A stretch of DNA of 64,000 nt from Cytobacillus praedii (lineage in GTDB: Bacteria > Bacillota > Bacilli > Bacillales > Cytobacillaceae): NCBI RefSeq assembly GCF_001439605.1, contig NZ_LMBX01000012.1, positions 28,389 to 92,388 of the forward strand, given 5' to 3'. The position numbers and the translations under genes are program-made. The notes beneath the pieces are model-generated. The model was given only the letters and a program-made list of their open reading frames with translations. It ran no database searches and had not been told where the DNA came from. Below are positions 34,569 to 44,838 of this stretch, one piece after another. Position 1 is the first letter of the stretch; every line of letters starts with the position of its first letter.

Positions 34569-34864
34569 TTAAACGGACTATGGAGATTAAAGCAGCTGGT
34601 GAGGACGCAGCTTTAGCCACAATTATCCGAACGAAGGGCTCCACTCCGCGGAAAACTGGCAGCAAGATGATTATCTTTCTATCCGGAAGAATTGAAGGGA
34701 CAATTGGCGGCGGCTGTGGAGAAGCAGAAGTTATTGAGGAAGCGATCAAGGTCATACAATTAAGTATTCCCATTAAACATATTGTCGATCTAACAAAAGG
34801 ACTATTCTACGAAGATGGAGGAATTTGCGGCGGAATCATGGAAGTATATATAGAAAAAGTATAA
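34550..34864 (+). CDS. Stand-alone XdhC N-terminal (CoxI) domain
   Basis: A 104-residue protein carrying exactly the half that PucA lacks: TIIRTKGSTPRKTGSKMI, EGTIGGGCGEAEVIEEA and FYEDGGICGGIMEVYI. It overlaps the pucA end by 19 bases in another frame and has AGGGAGAG upstream. The two may form a split XdhC heterodimer. Followed after 17 bases by adeC. Confidence 0.85.
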   Translation: MEQLHIIKRTMEIKAAGEDAALATIIRTKGSTPRKTGSKMIIFLSGRIEGTIGGGCGEAEVIEEAIKVIQLSIPIKHIVDLTKGLFYEDGGICGGIMEVYIEKV

Positions 34865-34881
34865 GAAAGGGGGAAATTTAA

Positions 34882-36633
34882 ATGTCGCTTACAGTTGAAT
34901 CGTTAAAAAGAAGAATTGCTGTTGCAGCAAAACGAGCACCTGCTGATTTAGTTATCAAAAATGCGAAGATTGTCAATGTCTTTACAAGAGAAATAATTGA
35001 AGATGATCTAGCGATAGTTGATGGTTTTTTTGCTGGGATAGGCCAGTTTGAAGGCAGCAAAACAATCGATGTAGTCGGAAACTACATTGTCCCAGGTTTT
35101 ATTGATGGCCATGTGCATATTGAATCAGCAATGGTTACCCCTTCCGAATTTGCTAATGTTGTCCTCCCTCATGGAGTAACAACAATTATTGCTGATCCAC
35201 ACGAAATTGCGAATGTCAGTGGAACGAATGGGATAGAATACATGCTTAATGCATCAGAAGGAATCCCACTAGACGTATTAATCAAGCTTCCCTCCTGTGT
35301 TCCTGCCACCCCATTCGAAAACGCCGGAGCCACACTTGATTTTTCAGATCTAGCACCTTATTATAATCATCCCCGTGTGGTCGGACTTGGGGAGGTAATG
35401 GATTATCCTTCTGTCATGCAAAATGATGAAAACATGCTCTATAAGCTAAACGATGCCCATACAAAAGACAAACATATTGATGGCCATGCTGCTGGGATAG
35501 ATGGAGATGGGATTAATGTTTATATGGCTGCCGGCATTCGGACAGATCATGAATGTGTTACCGCAGAAGAAGCATTGGAACGTTTGCGAAAAGGAATGTA
35601 CGTCATGCTCCGAGAAGGTTCTGCTGCAAAAGACTTAATAACCCTTTTGAAGGCTGTAAATGAAAATAATGCGAGAAGATGTTTATTCGTTACCGATGAC
35701 AAGCATTTGGATGAACTAATTGACCAAGGAAGCATCGACTGCAATATTAAACTAGCAATAAATGCAGGCCTAGACCCGCTTCTTGCCATTCAAATGGCTA
35801 CATTAAATGCAGCAGAATGCTTTGGCCTGAAAACAAAAGGGGCCATTGCTCCAGGATATGAAGCTGACTTTTTGGTAGTAAAAGATCTCCATACAATTGA
35901 AATTGATCAAGTTTATAAATCTGGTAAGCTCGTTGCTAAAAACGGAAAAGCAACAAACTCTGCGGTTTTAAAAATAGCACCTGAGCCTTTAATCATTGAT
36001 AGTGTGAAAATACGTCCACTTTCAAGAGAACAGCTGCAAATCAATATTCCCCATGGAAGCCTGGCGAATATAATTGAAATCCTGCCAAACATGATTGTAA
36101 CAAAACATCTTGTTGAGAAAGTTGATTCTCATGAAGGCTTGTTTCAATATAATTTGGAGAATGATTTGTTAAAAATTGCTGTTATTGAGCGGCACAAATT
36201 GACAGGCAATATCGGTTTAGGAATTATTAAAGGGCTTGGCATAAAAAATGGAGCCATTGCTTCGACCATTGCACATGATTCACATAATATTGTCGCTGCT
36301 GGCTCGTCAGACAGGGATCTTCTAAAAGCAATTACCTTCATTTCTGAAATGAGAGGTGGATTGTCTGTTGTGCAGAACGGGGAGATTCTTGCCTCCCTTC
36401 AGCTATCAATCGCAGGTCTTATGTCCGATATGGGTTCAAGAGAAATATATGAACATTTAAAAGACTTAAATCAAGCATTAATAAAAATCGGCTGTACCCT
36501 GGCATTTAATCCATTTATCACCCTCTCCTTTTTAGCATTGCCAGTAATACCCGAGCTTAAGATAACCGATCTCGGCTTATTTGATGTTAAAACATTTAGG
36601 CATATAAATGTAGAATATGACCCAAAGATCTGA
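34882..36633 (+). CDS. adeC: Adenine deaminase
   Basis: A 583-residue adenine deaminase with complete metal motifs: DGHVHIESAM, ADPHEIANV, GLGEVMD, DGHAAG, TDHECVT, REGSAAKD and TDDK. It converts adenine to hypoxanthine, which the puc hydroxylase can oxidise. AAGGGGG precedes the ATG. Last gene of the plus-strand set, ending at a bidirectional terminator. It contrasts with the altered paralogue at 17939-19747. Confidence 0.95.
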   Translation: MSLTVESLKRRIAVAAKRAPADLVIKNAKIVNVFTREIIEDDLAIVDGFFAGIGQFEGSKTIDVVGNYIVPGFIDGHVHIESAMVTPSEFANVVLPHGVTTIIADPHEIANVSGTNGIEYMLNASEGIPLDVLIKLPSCVPATPFENAGATLDFSDLAPYYNHPRVVGLGEVMDYPSVMQNDENMLYKLNDAHTKDKHIDGHAAGIDGDGINVYMAAGIRTDHECVTAEEALERLRKGMYVMLREGSAAKDLITLLKAVNENNARRCLFVTDDKHLDELIDQGSIDCNIKLAINAGLDPLLAIQMATLNAAECFGLKTKGAIAPGYEADFLVVKDLHTIEIDQVYKSGKLVAKNGKATNSAVLKIAPEPLIIDSVKIRPLSREQLQINIPHGSLANIIEILPNMIVTKHLVEKVDSHEGLFQYNLENDLLKIAVIERHKLTGNIGLGIIKGLGIKNGAIASTIAHDSHNIVAAGSSDRDLLKAITFISEMRGGLSVVQNGEILASLQLSIAGLMSDMGSREIYEHLKDLNQALIKIGCTLAFNPFITLSFLALPVIPELKITDLGLFDVKTFRHINVEYDPKI

Positions 36634-36637
36634 AAAA

Positions 36638-36660
36638 AGCTAGGGGCAGATCCCCTAGCT
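36638..36660. terminator. Bidirectional terminator
   Basis: AGCTAGGGG-CAGAT-CCCCTAGCT hairpin between the convergent adeC and GH18 genes; the T-run (TTTTTTC) is on the minus-strand side. Confidence 0.75.
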
Positions 36661-36667
36661 AATCAAC

Positions 36668-38389
36668 TTACTTCTTCGTTATTTGTCCTTCTTTTAAAGA
36701 AAGTGCCGTCCAAGCGGATTCATCCGCAAAAAATCTTGACCAGCTTGCCACACCCGCCAGATCATATTTCATGGCTAAATCTGCACGTTTGCTTAACGAC
36801 AATTCATCTTCCAGCCAAACTTTGTACGTCGTTTGTTCTGCTTCTATATAAAGCTCTGCATAGTTCTGCCCGCTTGCTTCATCATATACAGGAGTTAATC
36901 CATTTTCTGTTAGCCACTCCTGCACTTTACTCATTGAAAGCGCCTTAGAAGAAACCTCTCCAGTATCTTTTTCTGCCCAAAGCCTAGCATATAAAGGAAC
37001 CCCTAATATTAAGCGGTCATTCGGAACAACCTCCAATAGGGTTTGTAAATTTTTCTCCACCCATGGAAGACTAGCAACACTTCCTGCGACTGGGGATGAT
37101 CCCCAATGCTCGTCATATGCCATAACAACCATATAGTCTACGAGACTAGCTAGTTTATCTCTTTCATAAAATGCAGACCAATTTCCACTTGCAATAAACG
37201 TCACATCCATCGAAACGACGAGACCTGCCTCATGAAAATAAGGAACAGCTTCGCGTACAAATTGGGTAATCAGCGGCCCATCCTCTGGATTTACATTTTC
37301 AATATCCAGATTAATTCCGTTCAAATGATAGATCTGGCTAAAATGCAGAAGCTGTCTTATTATCTTCTGTCTTGTCTCAAAGTCTTTAAAGGCTTCATGG
37401 GTTAGCTTCGGATCAAATGCGTTAGAAAATAAGCCCCATACGTGATAGCCCTGCTTCCCAGCCCAAGTAGAAAAATCAAGCGAACCTAGATTTTTTATCG
37501 CCCCACTGCTATCACCTAATTCAAACCATGTTGGTGAAATTACATTGACACCTGGCATTTTGGGCATCTTTGCTGGATCCGGATTTTTTGTATAAACAGC
37601 TTCCCATGTGAGATGGATTGGTCCATCAATTTTCGGAACAATGATTTCTTCTTTTTCATGTGTGATCGAAACTTCCTCAACGAGATCCTCTTTCACTACA
37701 AAATCCTTTTTTAAATATCCAGCGATACCGTTTTCTTTCCTAACAAAATAGTAATCTTCCTTTTCACTTTCAATATATAGCTTGTCACCCTTCTCTGCTT
37801 GAACAGTAAAAGGAGATTGTAAATTAGAATCCGTTCGCAATCGAAGCTTTTCCTCGTGAATCTTCTTGTCCGTCACATGTCCATGAACTATTTTTTCCCC
37901 ATCTTTTTTCAGCCATATCGCGTTCGTTTCCGGCATGATTGAGTATTCGATAGGATAATAAGCCAATATTGGATCAAGAGCGATATACTTTTCCCCGTTA
38001 CTTACTTTAAAAACGGAGAAGTGTAATTGAACCGGTTCTTCATTTACATAATAGGTCAGCGATTCAGAAGGCATTTGTATAACCTTGTTTTTCGTTGTCA
38101 AAATAATAGAATTAGATTTTTCATCAAAAGTGATAGAGTCATCAATATGTTCCTTAAGGAAAGAGTATGGCATATAGACACTTTCGTTTTCAATAATTGC
38201 ATTTCCTGCCTGTTTTCCTTCGAATAAAATTGGATTCTCTCCTTGGAAATAAGGTTCCTTCTCTGATGAAGCAAATGGATAGAGTAATAATATAATGCTT
38301 GAAATAATTAATAGAAAAGCAATCAATAGTCCGGCAATAATCCAGCCCATTGAGTATGATTTTTGTTTATGATATTCTACACGAGCCAT
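36668..38389 (-). CDS. Membrane-anchored GH18-family glycosidase with SH3 domain
   Basis: A 573-residue protein: one membrane anchor (residues about 15-37), a region like the copper-amine-oxidase N-domain (50-150), a bacterial SH3 domain (about 165-220) and a GH18 barrel (260-565). The catalytic motif reads NGINLDIENVNP, the variant seen in spore cortex-lytic and related Bacillus GH18 enzymes (SleL/YaaH type). Likely cleaves peptidoglycan or chitin-like glycans outside the cell. Monocistronic, convergent with adeC. Confidence 0.85.
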   Translation of the reverse strand: MARVEYHKQKSYSMGWIIAGLLIAFLLIISSIILLLYPFASSEKEPYFQGENPILFEGKQAGNAIIENESVYMPYSFLKEHIDDSITFDEKSNSIILTTKNKVIQMPSESLTYYVNEEPVQLHFSVFKVSNGEKYIALDPILAYYPIEYSIMPETNAIWLKKDGEKIVHGHVTDKKIHEEKLRLRTDSNLQSPFTVQAEKGDKLYIESEKEDYYFVRKENGIAGYLKKDFVVKEDLVEEVSITHEKEEIIVPKIDGPIHLTWEAVYTKNPDPAKMPKMPGVNVISPTWFELGDSSGAIKNLGSLDFSTWAGKQGYHVWGLFSNAFDPKLTHEAFKDFETRQKIIRQLLHFSQIYHLNGINLDIENVNPEDGPLITQFVREAVPYFHEAGLVVSMDVTFIASGNWSAFYERDKLASLVDYMVVMAYDEHWGSSPVAGSVASLPWVEKNLQTLLEVVPNDRLILGVPLYARLWAEKDTGEVSSKALSMSKVQEWLTENGLTPVYDEASGQNYAELYIEAEQTTYKVWLEDELSLSKRADLAMKYDLAGVASWSRFFADESAWTALSLKEGQITKK

Positions 38390-38621
38390 TGTCTCTTTCC
38401 TCCTTAAAACTATCGTATCGAAAAATGCAGAAATTTGAAAGGCAAATGAGCAGAAATCCCCCTTTAATGGAAACGAAATAAAAGATAGAAAGGTTTCATC
38501 GGTTTACATTTTCATGATAATTAATCTTTCTGGGCAATTTCATTACGTTTGTACATAGTATTTTTTATTTTCCTCATGGTACAATATAGACACCTGATAT
38601 AAAGTTTGAAGGAGAGTTTAC

Positions 38622-39209
38622 ATGGTAATAAACGGAATAATTATTGTATTAGCTTATTTACTCGGCTCTATCCCCTCTGGTTTAATAATCGGAAAGATTT
38701 TCCATGGAGTGGACATTCGAGAGCATGGCAGCGGAAATTTAGGTGGGACTAACTCTTTTCGCGTACTTGGAAAGAAAGCTGGGTTAGTAGTTACAATAGC
38801 AGATATTTTAAAAGGAACCATAGCTGTATTGCTGCCACTGATCTTTGGTTCAGAGGATATGCATAAACTAATTCCAGGTATTTTTGCAGTTATAGGTCAT
38901 ATGTACCCGATCTTTGCTGGCTTCAAAGGAGGAAAAGCTGTAGCCACATCTGGTGGTGTTCTGCTAGGATACGCATTTCCTATGTTCATTATTATGTTAA
39001 TCGTATTTTTTATTTGTTTATATATTACGAAATACGTTTCCTTATCATCTATGCTTGCAGCAATCGTTGCTTTCATTTACTCACTAATTGTTTGGGATCT
39101 CCCACTTATTATTGTTGTCTTGCTTATGACCACCTTTGTCATTTATCGGCATCGGGCAAATATCAAACGTATAATCAACAAAACTGAGCCAAAAATTAAA
39201 TGGCTATAA
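38622..39209 (+). CDS. plsY: Acyl-phosphate glycerol-3-phosphate acyltransferase
   Basis: A 195-residue integral membrane enzyme that starts phosphatidic acid synthesis from acyl-phosphate. Motifs: [32 protein letters not shown] and [22 protein letters not shown] extended -10 sits at 38577-38585, and GGAG lies eight bases before the ATG. In B. subtilis it (yneS) is next to yneT and divergent from parE; here the 25-kb block separates them. Confidence 0.96.
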   Translation: MVINGIIIVLAYLLGSIPSGLIIGKIFHGVDIREHGSGNLGGTNSFRVLGKKAGLVVTIADILKGTIAVLLPLIFGSEDMHKLIPGIFAVIGHMYPIFAGFKGGKAVATSGGVLLGYAFPMFIIMLIVFFICLYITKYVSLSSMLAAIVAFIYSLIVWDLPLIIVVLLMTTFVIYRHRANIKRIINKTEPKIKWL

Positions 39210-39230
39210 ATCCTATAGTTTGTCACTTAT

Positions 39231-39260
39231 AAACAGCAGAGCCTTCTGCTGTTTTCTTTT
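39231..39260 (+). terminator. Rho-independent terminator of plsY
   Basis: AAACAGCAG (39231-39239) and CTGCTGTTT (39246-39254) stem followed by TCTTTT. The remaining 39261-39519 region is AT-rich promoter-type sequence with no gene. Confidence 0.8.
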
Positions 39261-39519
39261 ATTATCTATTTGTTTTTAACAATTTTGTGATTTCTACTGT
39301 TCGAATTAAAAGTAAATATTGTTCGTTATTGATAACTTTAAAATATTTAGTATACTATAGTCAGAAAGTCATAATTTTTCTTTTTTCATTCCTTACATAG
39401 AAAAAATTACATAACTGAACATAATTAGATTTTTTTCGTCATAGTTTAGATTAAGAACGAATTCTTGTTAGTTGGCCACCGTTCGTTTTAAGAAATAATC
39501 ATAGTAAGGATGATTAATT

Positions 39520-40287
39520 ATGAATGATTCAAACAAGCCAATCCTTGAAAAAGATAATCAAGTAAAGCTAGATTCGAATGAGTTACTTGAAACTTTCATT
39601 TATCCTCAATATTTAGAGAATATCAACGCACTTGCTGCTGGGATTGCTCATGAAATTAGGAATCCATTAACATCAGTTAAAGGATTCCTCCAGCTATTAA
39701 GACCGTATTTAATAGAAAACGGCAAGGAACAATATATAGATATCGCACTCGACGAATTAAACAGGGCAAATAATCTCATCTTTGAATATTTAAATGCATC
39801 GAAACCGCAAATAAATAAAAAAGAGGAACTTTCTTTACGCAAAATTATTAATGAGATTGGCTTATTATATGAAAGTGAAGCAATGTTTCATGACATTATA
39901 CTGAATATACAACTTCCAGATCATTTGCCAGCAATATTTGCAGATGGAATGCAAATAAAACAAGTACTAGTAAATCTCATAAAAAATGCCATTGAAGCCA
40001 TTAAAGAAAAAAACGAAAAAACATCTGGAAAAATAGATATCTTCGTTGAAAAAACGGATTTATCAACTGTATGCGTTTGTATTTCTGACAATGGCTGTGG
40101 AATGACAAATGAAACATTAACCCATCTATTTACTCCATTTTATACAACAAAGACTACTGGAACTGGTATTGGACTCCCGATCTGCAAGAAAATTATTGAA
40201 GAACATTCAGGTCAAATATTTATAACTAGTAAATTAGGAATGGGATCAACATTTAAAATTATACTTCCGGTCCACAGTAGTTTATAG
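39520..40287 (+). CDS. Soluble sensor histidine kinase
   Basis: A 255-residue kinase core without membrane or recognisable sensor domain. The H-box is in AAGIAHEIRNPLTSVKGFLQ (about residue 48); the N-box LVNLIKNAIEAI, and G-boxes SDNGCGM and TGTGIGLPICKKI follow. The sequence resembles sporulation phosphorelay kinases. No response regulator gene is adjacent, so it may feed a phosphorelay. Own terminator downstream. Confidence 0.88.
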   Translation: MNDSNKPILEKDNQVKLDSNELLETFIYPQYLENINALAAGIAHEIRNPLTSVKGFLQLLRPYLIENGKEQYIDIALDELNRANNLIFEYLNASKPQINKKEELSLRKIINEIGLLYESEAMFHDIILNIQLPDHLPAIFADGMQIKQVLVNLIKNAIEAIKEKNEKTSGKIDIFVEKTDLSTVCVCISDNGCGMTNETLTHLFTPFYTTKTTGTGIGLPICKKIIEEHSGQIFITSKLGMGSTFKIILPVHSSL

Positions 40288-40296
40288 TTTAATGAA

Positions 40297-40326
40297 AAAG
40301 CGGCACCATTAGGGCCGCTTTTTTTC
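40297..40326 (+). terminator. Rho-independent terminator of the kinase gene
   Basis: AAAGCGGC (40297-40304) and GCCGCTTT (40314-40321) stem followed by TTTTT. Confidence 0.8.
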
Positions 40327-40397
40327 TTCATATTATTAGAGTATAATTCCTATTTTTATATTATATTTAATTTATACAATATACTAAGGAGTACGCA

Positions 40398-41573
40398 ATG
40401 AAAAGGAAGCTATCATTCTTATTCTCTATCTTTTTCTGTATTTCATTAATTACCCTTTCTTCTCTCCTGATTCTAAATATGTATAAAGAATCAAAGGAAA
40501 GCAAGTTTGTCTTCCAGCCCATACAATTACATGAGCAACGAAAGACATTTGTTGAATCGAAATCATACAGCGAAACAATAACCCTCGCTGCGATTGGCGA
40601 TATTCTAATACATGATTGGGTATACAATGATGCAAAAACATCTGCTGGTTATAATTTCATCCCCATGTTTCAACATATTAAACAAACACTTCAGCAGCCA
40701 GATCTTCTGCTTGCCAACCAGGAAACCATTCTAGGCGGGAAGGAAATAGGGATATCTAGCTATCCATTATTTAATAGCCCCCAAGAAGTTGGAGATGCAT
40801 TAAAAGATGCTGGCGTAGATATCGTATCAACAGCCAATAATCATTCCTTGGATAAAGGCGAAAAAGGTCTTGTCACTTCTCTTCATTATTTGGATACAAT
40901 CAGCTTGCCGCATGTAGGTACATATAGGAATGCAGAAGAAAAACAGCAGCTGAAAATATTAAGCTCGAAAGGAATACAAGTCGCATATTTATCTTATACT
41001 TATGGGACTAACGGCATTCCTGTTCCTAAAGGAAAAGAGTTTCTTGTAAATGTAATTGACCGAAAATCTATGAAAGAAGAAATTACTCGGGCCAAAAAGG
41101 AAGCTGACATCATAGTGATGAGCATACATTGGGGAAATGAGTATCAACGCTATCCATCTGCAGAGCAGAAAGAATTGGCACAATTTCTCACTGATGAAGG
41201 TGTCGATATAATTTTCGGGCACCACCCTCATGTCTTACAGCCAATGGAATGGAGAATGGCAGCTGATGGGCATCAAACTCTCGTCGTTTACTCCTTAGGA
41301 AATTTCATTTCAGGACAGAATAATAATTATAAAGATATCGGCGGAATGGCGACGATTGAAGTGACAAAGACCATAGATAGTAACGGTGTTACTATTTCTT
41401 TAAAAAACCCGCACTTCCATCCTACATATGTTTCAAAAATTGAACGTATTCGCAACTATCTTGTTGTACCTCTTCAGGATGCAGGTAAATATGGATTACA
41501 GAACGCAGAAACAAAGTATAAAGAGATACAGCAGCATATGATTGGTAATTTATCAAAAAGAAACGAACAGTAA
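40398..41573 (+). CDS. CapA/PgsA-family metallophosphatase-like membrane protein
   Basis: A 391-residue protein with an N-terminal membrane segment (residues about 7-26) and the CapA fold outside the cell: AAIGDILIHDWV, ANQETILGGKE, TANNHSLDKGEKG, SIHWGNEYQRYPS, FGHHPHVLQPME and SLGNFISGQ. Related to the poly-gamma-glutamate synthesis protein PgsA/CapA, but no capB or capC is nearby, so a capsule role is not supported. AAGGAG precedes the ATG. Confidence 0.85.
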   Translation: MKRKLSFLFSIFFCISLITLSSLLILNMYKESKESKFVFQPIQLHEQRKTFVESKSYSETITLAAIGDILIHDWVYNDAKTSAGYNFIPMFQHIKQTLQQPDLLLANQETILGGKEIGISSYPLFNSPQEVGDALKDAGVDIVSTANNHSLDKGEKGLVTSLHYLDTISLPHVGTYRNAEEKQQLKILSSKGIQVAYLSYTYGTNGIPVPKGKEFLVNVIDRKSMKEEITRAKKEADIIVMSIHWGNEYQRYPSAEQKELAQFLTDEGVDIIFGHHPHVLQPMEWRMAADGHQTLVVYSLGNFISGQNNNYKDIGGMATIEVTKTIDSNGVTISLKNPHFHPTYVSKIERIRNYLVVPLQDAGKYGLQNAETKYKEIQQHMIGNLSKRNEQ

Positions 41574-41707
41574 AACCTTAAGAATTGATTTTTACTATTT
41601 TAAAAGTGTTACATAACTTTCGAAAATTCAAAATAGTACCTCCTACCTATAGATTATAATTAAGTAAGGCAGAAATGTTTCATATAGGTTTTAGGGGGGA
41701 AATTCAA

Positions 41708-43801
41708 TTGTCACTAAAGACTAAATTAATTGTCGGTGTGTTATCGACAATGGTGCTTATTTTAGCAGTAAGTTCTGGGTTTACTTATGTTTCTGTCTCT
41801 CTCTTCTCAAAGAACGGAAAGGAGTTAACAAGCGGATTAGCTGCAGATGCAATGAGAGATGTAAATGGATTTGCTGAGCACTATGCTGGTACCTTGACCT
41901 ACCATGAGACAGAAAATGTAAAAGCATCCATAAATGATATCATTTCAAGAGCAAAAAGTGATTTAGCTGCTGTTTCAAATTTTAATGATGTCTTTTCAAA
42001 CGATCCAGCTGCCTTAGCAGCATTATTTGAAAAAATTGCCTTACAAAATGAGTTAATCACGAATATGTACTTAGGGACAGAAGAAAAAAATTTTACCATT
42101 TATCCTGCCGACTATCCTTTGCCTTCTGAATATGATCCAACGACTAGACCATGGTACACGCCCGCAAAGACAGCTGAAAATGAACAATTTATTATTACCG
42201 ATGCCTATCTTGATGCAGGAACAGATAACTATCTCGTCACTATTAGCTTGCCTTTGTTTAAGGATGAAAAATTATATGGTGTATTAGGTGTTGACCTATC
42301 TCTTGAGAAACTAACTGCATCGATTGCAAATACAAAGGTTGGAAATACAGGCTATGTGATATTAACCGACAAAGATGGTTCTCTTCTAGCTTATAAGGAC
42401 AAAGAATTAGTACGTAAAAATGAGAATATATCCTCATTGCCTATTTTTAAAGAAAGAAACGATAAAAATATATATTTAGATATTGATCAAGTTACATATG
42501 TAAGTGATAAGGACGAAGAAACAGGTTGGGAGATATTTTCTGTTATTTCTCAAGAGGAAATCAAGTCTTTCTCTAATCAAATTTCTCAAAATATGAGCAG
42601 CCGAATTGTAGATGCTGACAAAAAATTGCAATCTATTTTTACCAAATTATTGTCAGCACAAGTCATCATCATCCTAATCCTGCTCGCTATTTCAATCGTA
42701 ACCAGCCTCTTCTTCGCCAAATATTTCATTCAACCAATAAAAAAGCTTTCTACTTTCTTAAAAGATGTTGCCAATGGAGATTTAACAAGGAAAATGGAGG
42801 TAAAATCAAAGGATGAAATCAGTGCATTATTTATTTCTGTTAATCATATGATTGATAGTCTAAGAAATATGGCTAGTAAAATGAATGACTTAATTCTTGA
42901 GGTTGAAAAAGATTCAAATGTATTAAATAACCAAGCAGGCGTTTCCACACATGTGACATCCATTGTAAGCTCTGCGATGGATGAAGTAGCAAGCGGCACT
43001 GAACAGCTTACTTCAGATATGTTCAATATTTCTGCACATGTCGAAAAAAATGATATTGCCGTCCGTTCCATGTCGGAACGAATAAGTAAAATAGTCGAAT
43101 ATGCTCAAGATACGAAAGCAGTAACTGCCGAAGGTCAAAGAGCAACGGAAAACATGAAAAATAAAATGAACCGAATCGTTATCCAATCAATTGATTCAAC
43201 CACGATTATGAAAAAGCTTGACCAAAAGCTGCAAACAATTAATGATATTACTGCCTTCATTCAAGATATTGCAGAGCAAACAAATTTACTTTCACTTAAT
43301 GCAGCGATTGAAGCCGCAAGAGCAGGTGAGCAAGGCAAAGGGTTTGCAGTAGTAGCTCAGGAAGTCAAAAAGCTCGCCGAGCAAAGCAGGGATTCTGTTG
43401 AAAAAATCTCTGCGTTAATTACAGAAATTCAAAGTGATTCTTCTAAAGCTCTTGAAAATATTGATATTGGAAGAGAATCTGCTGTCCAAGGTGCAGAAAT
43501 GGTAAAGAACACAGCGGATAGTTATGACAATATGATTCAATTTATTGAGCATCTTATAACAGAAATTGATGAAATAGCAGGTGCAAGTGTTATTCTTTCA
43601 TCCAGCAGTCAGTCGATTTCAAGCTCAGTTGATAGTGTCATTGCCATCTCTGAAGAAACTTCAGCAGGTGTGGAGGAAGTGACAAGTATGACAAAAGAAC
43701 AGCAGCAATCTGTTCAAGATGTAAAGACCATATCTGATAACTTACATAAGCTAACCTTTGAACTAAGAGAATTGATTATGCATTTTAAAACGTCTTTATA
43801 A
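41708..43801 (+). CDS. Methyl-accepting chemotaxis protein with dCache sensor
   Basis: A 697-residue receptor: membrane segment (about 10-30), extracellular double-Cache domain (35-310, including [12 protein letters not shown] and DAYLDAG), second membrane segment, HAMP, and the cytoplasmic signalling tip with [20 protein letters not shown]. Cache domains of this kind often bind amino acids or nucleobases. I start at TTG 41708, about eight bases after TAGGGGGG, because the sequence [11 protein letters not shown] is the normal N-terminus; an upstream in-frame ATG at 41675 has no ribosome binding site. Confidence 0.92.
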   Translation: MSLKTKLIVGVLSTMVLILAVSSGFTYVSVSLFSKNGKELTSGLAADAMRDVNGFAEHYAGTLTYHETENVKASINDIISRAKSDLAAVSNFNDVFSNDPAALAALFEKIALQNELITNMYLGTEEKNFTIYPADYPLPSEYDPTTRPWYTPAKTAENEQFIITDAYLDAGTDNYLVTISLPLFKDEKLYGVLGVDLSLEKLTASIANTKVGNTGYVILTDKDGSLLAYKDKELVRKNENISSLPIFKERNDKNIYLDIDQVTYVSDKDEETGWEIFSVISQEEIKSFSNQISQNMSSRIVDADKKLQSIFTKLLSAQVIIILILLAISIVTSLFFAKYFIQPIKKLSTFLKDVANGDLTRKMEVKSKDEISALFISVNHMIDSLRNMASKMNDLILEVEKDSNVLNNQAGVSTHVTSIVSSAMDEVASGTEQLTSDMFNISAHVEKNDIAVRSMSERISKIVEYAQDTKAVTAEGQRATENMKNKMNRIVIQSIDSTTIMKKLDQKLQTINDITAFIQDIAEQTNLLSLNAAIEAARAGEQGKGFAVVAQEVKKLAEQSRDSVEKISALITEIQSDSSKALENIDIGRESAVQGAEMVKNTADSYDNMIQFIEHLITEIDEIAGASVILSSSSQSISSSVDSVIAISEETSAGVEEVTSMTKEQQQSVQDVKTISDNLHKLTFELRELIMHFKTSL

Positions 43802-43926
43802 GAAAAATATGCCATAGAGCAGGCTTTGTTCATTCTTTATTCAATCTTTCTACTATTAGTAAGTGCTAAAATAAGAAAAAAGAGGGTAAAAGTGGTAGAA
43901 TGGCTTATTGAAGGGGTGAACACATT

Positions 43927-44739
43927 GTGATTTCAGGAAAGCATAAAATGATTCTTCCCTATTTTCAGCTCTTCTTATTTGTTATCATTATTGTCATTGT
44001 TCAATTTAAACTGTTCACTATCGCTTTTACCCTCTTGCTTGCATCTATTCTTTACTTAGCAATTTTTGCAAAACAAAAAAGAGTTTTTCTGTGGAGCTTG
44101 GCTGCCTATATCCTTGGCCACTTTTGTTACCTTTTTGGGGACCGACTTATAGACAATCTCCCCTATCATGTAAACATTTTAATGGTTCTTAGTCGTTTTT
44201 TAATATTATTCCCTATCATATTCATGTTGTATGTTGCAAAGAAGTTTGGTGAGACGCCGATTCTTTATTGGAAATGGTCGAATTGGAAAGCAAAAATATC
44301 ATTCCCCTTTATTTGGCATGGTTTTCACTCTATTTCTATTAAGGGATTTTTGCTCATTGCCTTAAGTATCAATATAGCGATATTCTTGCCCTTTATCATC
44401 CATGAAAATCCTAGTTTTAGCTTCCCTCTCCTGCTATTCCTATTATCCTTTTCGATTATTAATGGGATATTGGAAGAGATATTATGGAGAGGGATCATAC
44501 TTACGAGGATGGTCAATCTTGCAGGTGAAAAAGCAGCTTTGCTTTTTTCAGGATTAGGCTTTGGCTTATCACACTTAATACTAGGCTACTCGATTCCAGT
44601 ATGCTTCGGTTTTGCAATTGGCGGCTTTTTCTATGCGGGCATTACCATTCGTTCAGGCAGCATTTTTCCCGCTGTCATTTGGCATATTGTCTTTAATTGT
44701 CTTATGATCCTGAGTAGTCTGATTCCGTTTATTGAATAA
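43927..44739 (+). CDS. CPBP-family intramembrane metalloprotease
   Basis: A 270-residue membrane protein with about seven segments and the CPBP/CAAX motifs ILEEILWRGIILTRM (EExxxR), FGLSHLIL and the final HIVFNCLMI. These are Rce1-like proteases or bacteriocin-immunity proteins. GTG start about ten bases after AAGGGGTGA. No substrate gene is next to it. Confidence 0.82.
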   Translation: MISGKHKMILPYFQLFLFVIIIVIVQFKLFTIAFTLLLASILYLAIFAKQKRVFLWSLAAYILGHFCYLFGDRLIDNLPYHVNILMVLSRFLILFPIIFMLYVAKKFGETPILYWKWSNWKAKISFPFIWHGFHSISIKGFLLIALSINIAIFLPFIIHENPSFSFPLLLFLLSFSIINGILEEILWRGIILTRMVNLAGEKAALLFSGLGFGLSHLILGYSIPVCFGFAIGGFFYAGITIRSGSIFPAVIWHIVFNCLMILSSLIPFIE

Positions 44740-44838
44740 GGGTATATTAGAATGCAGTGACTTATTTTTCAATCCAGAACAGAAATTAAGCGCAACATAT
44801 GGTGTATGAATTAGAGTTGCTTTAAGGAGGAGTTTATT

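Noticed and set aside
40398..41573. Capsule (poly-gamma-glutamate) synthesis role for the CapA-like protein
   Set aside because: No capB, capC or other polymerase genes nearby; single CapA-like proteins are common in Bacillaceae.
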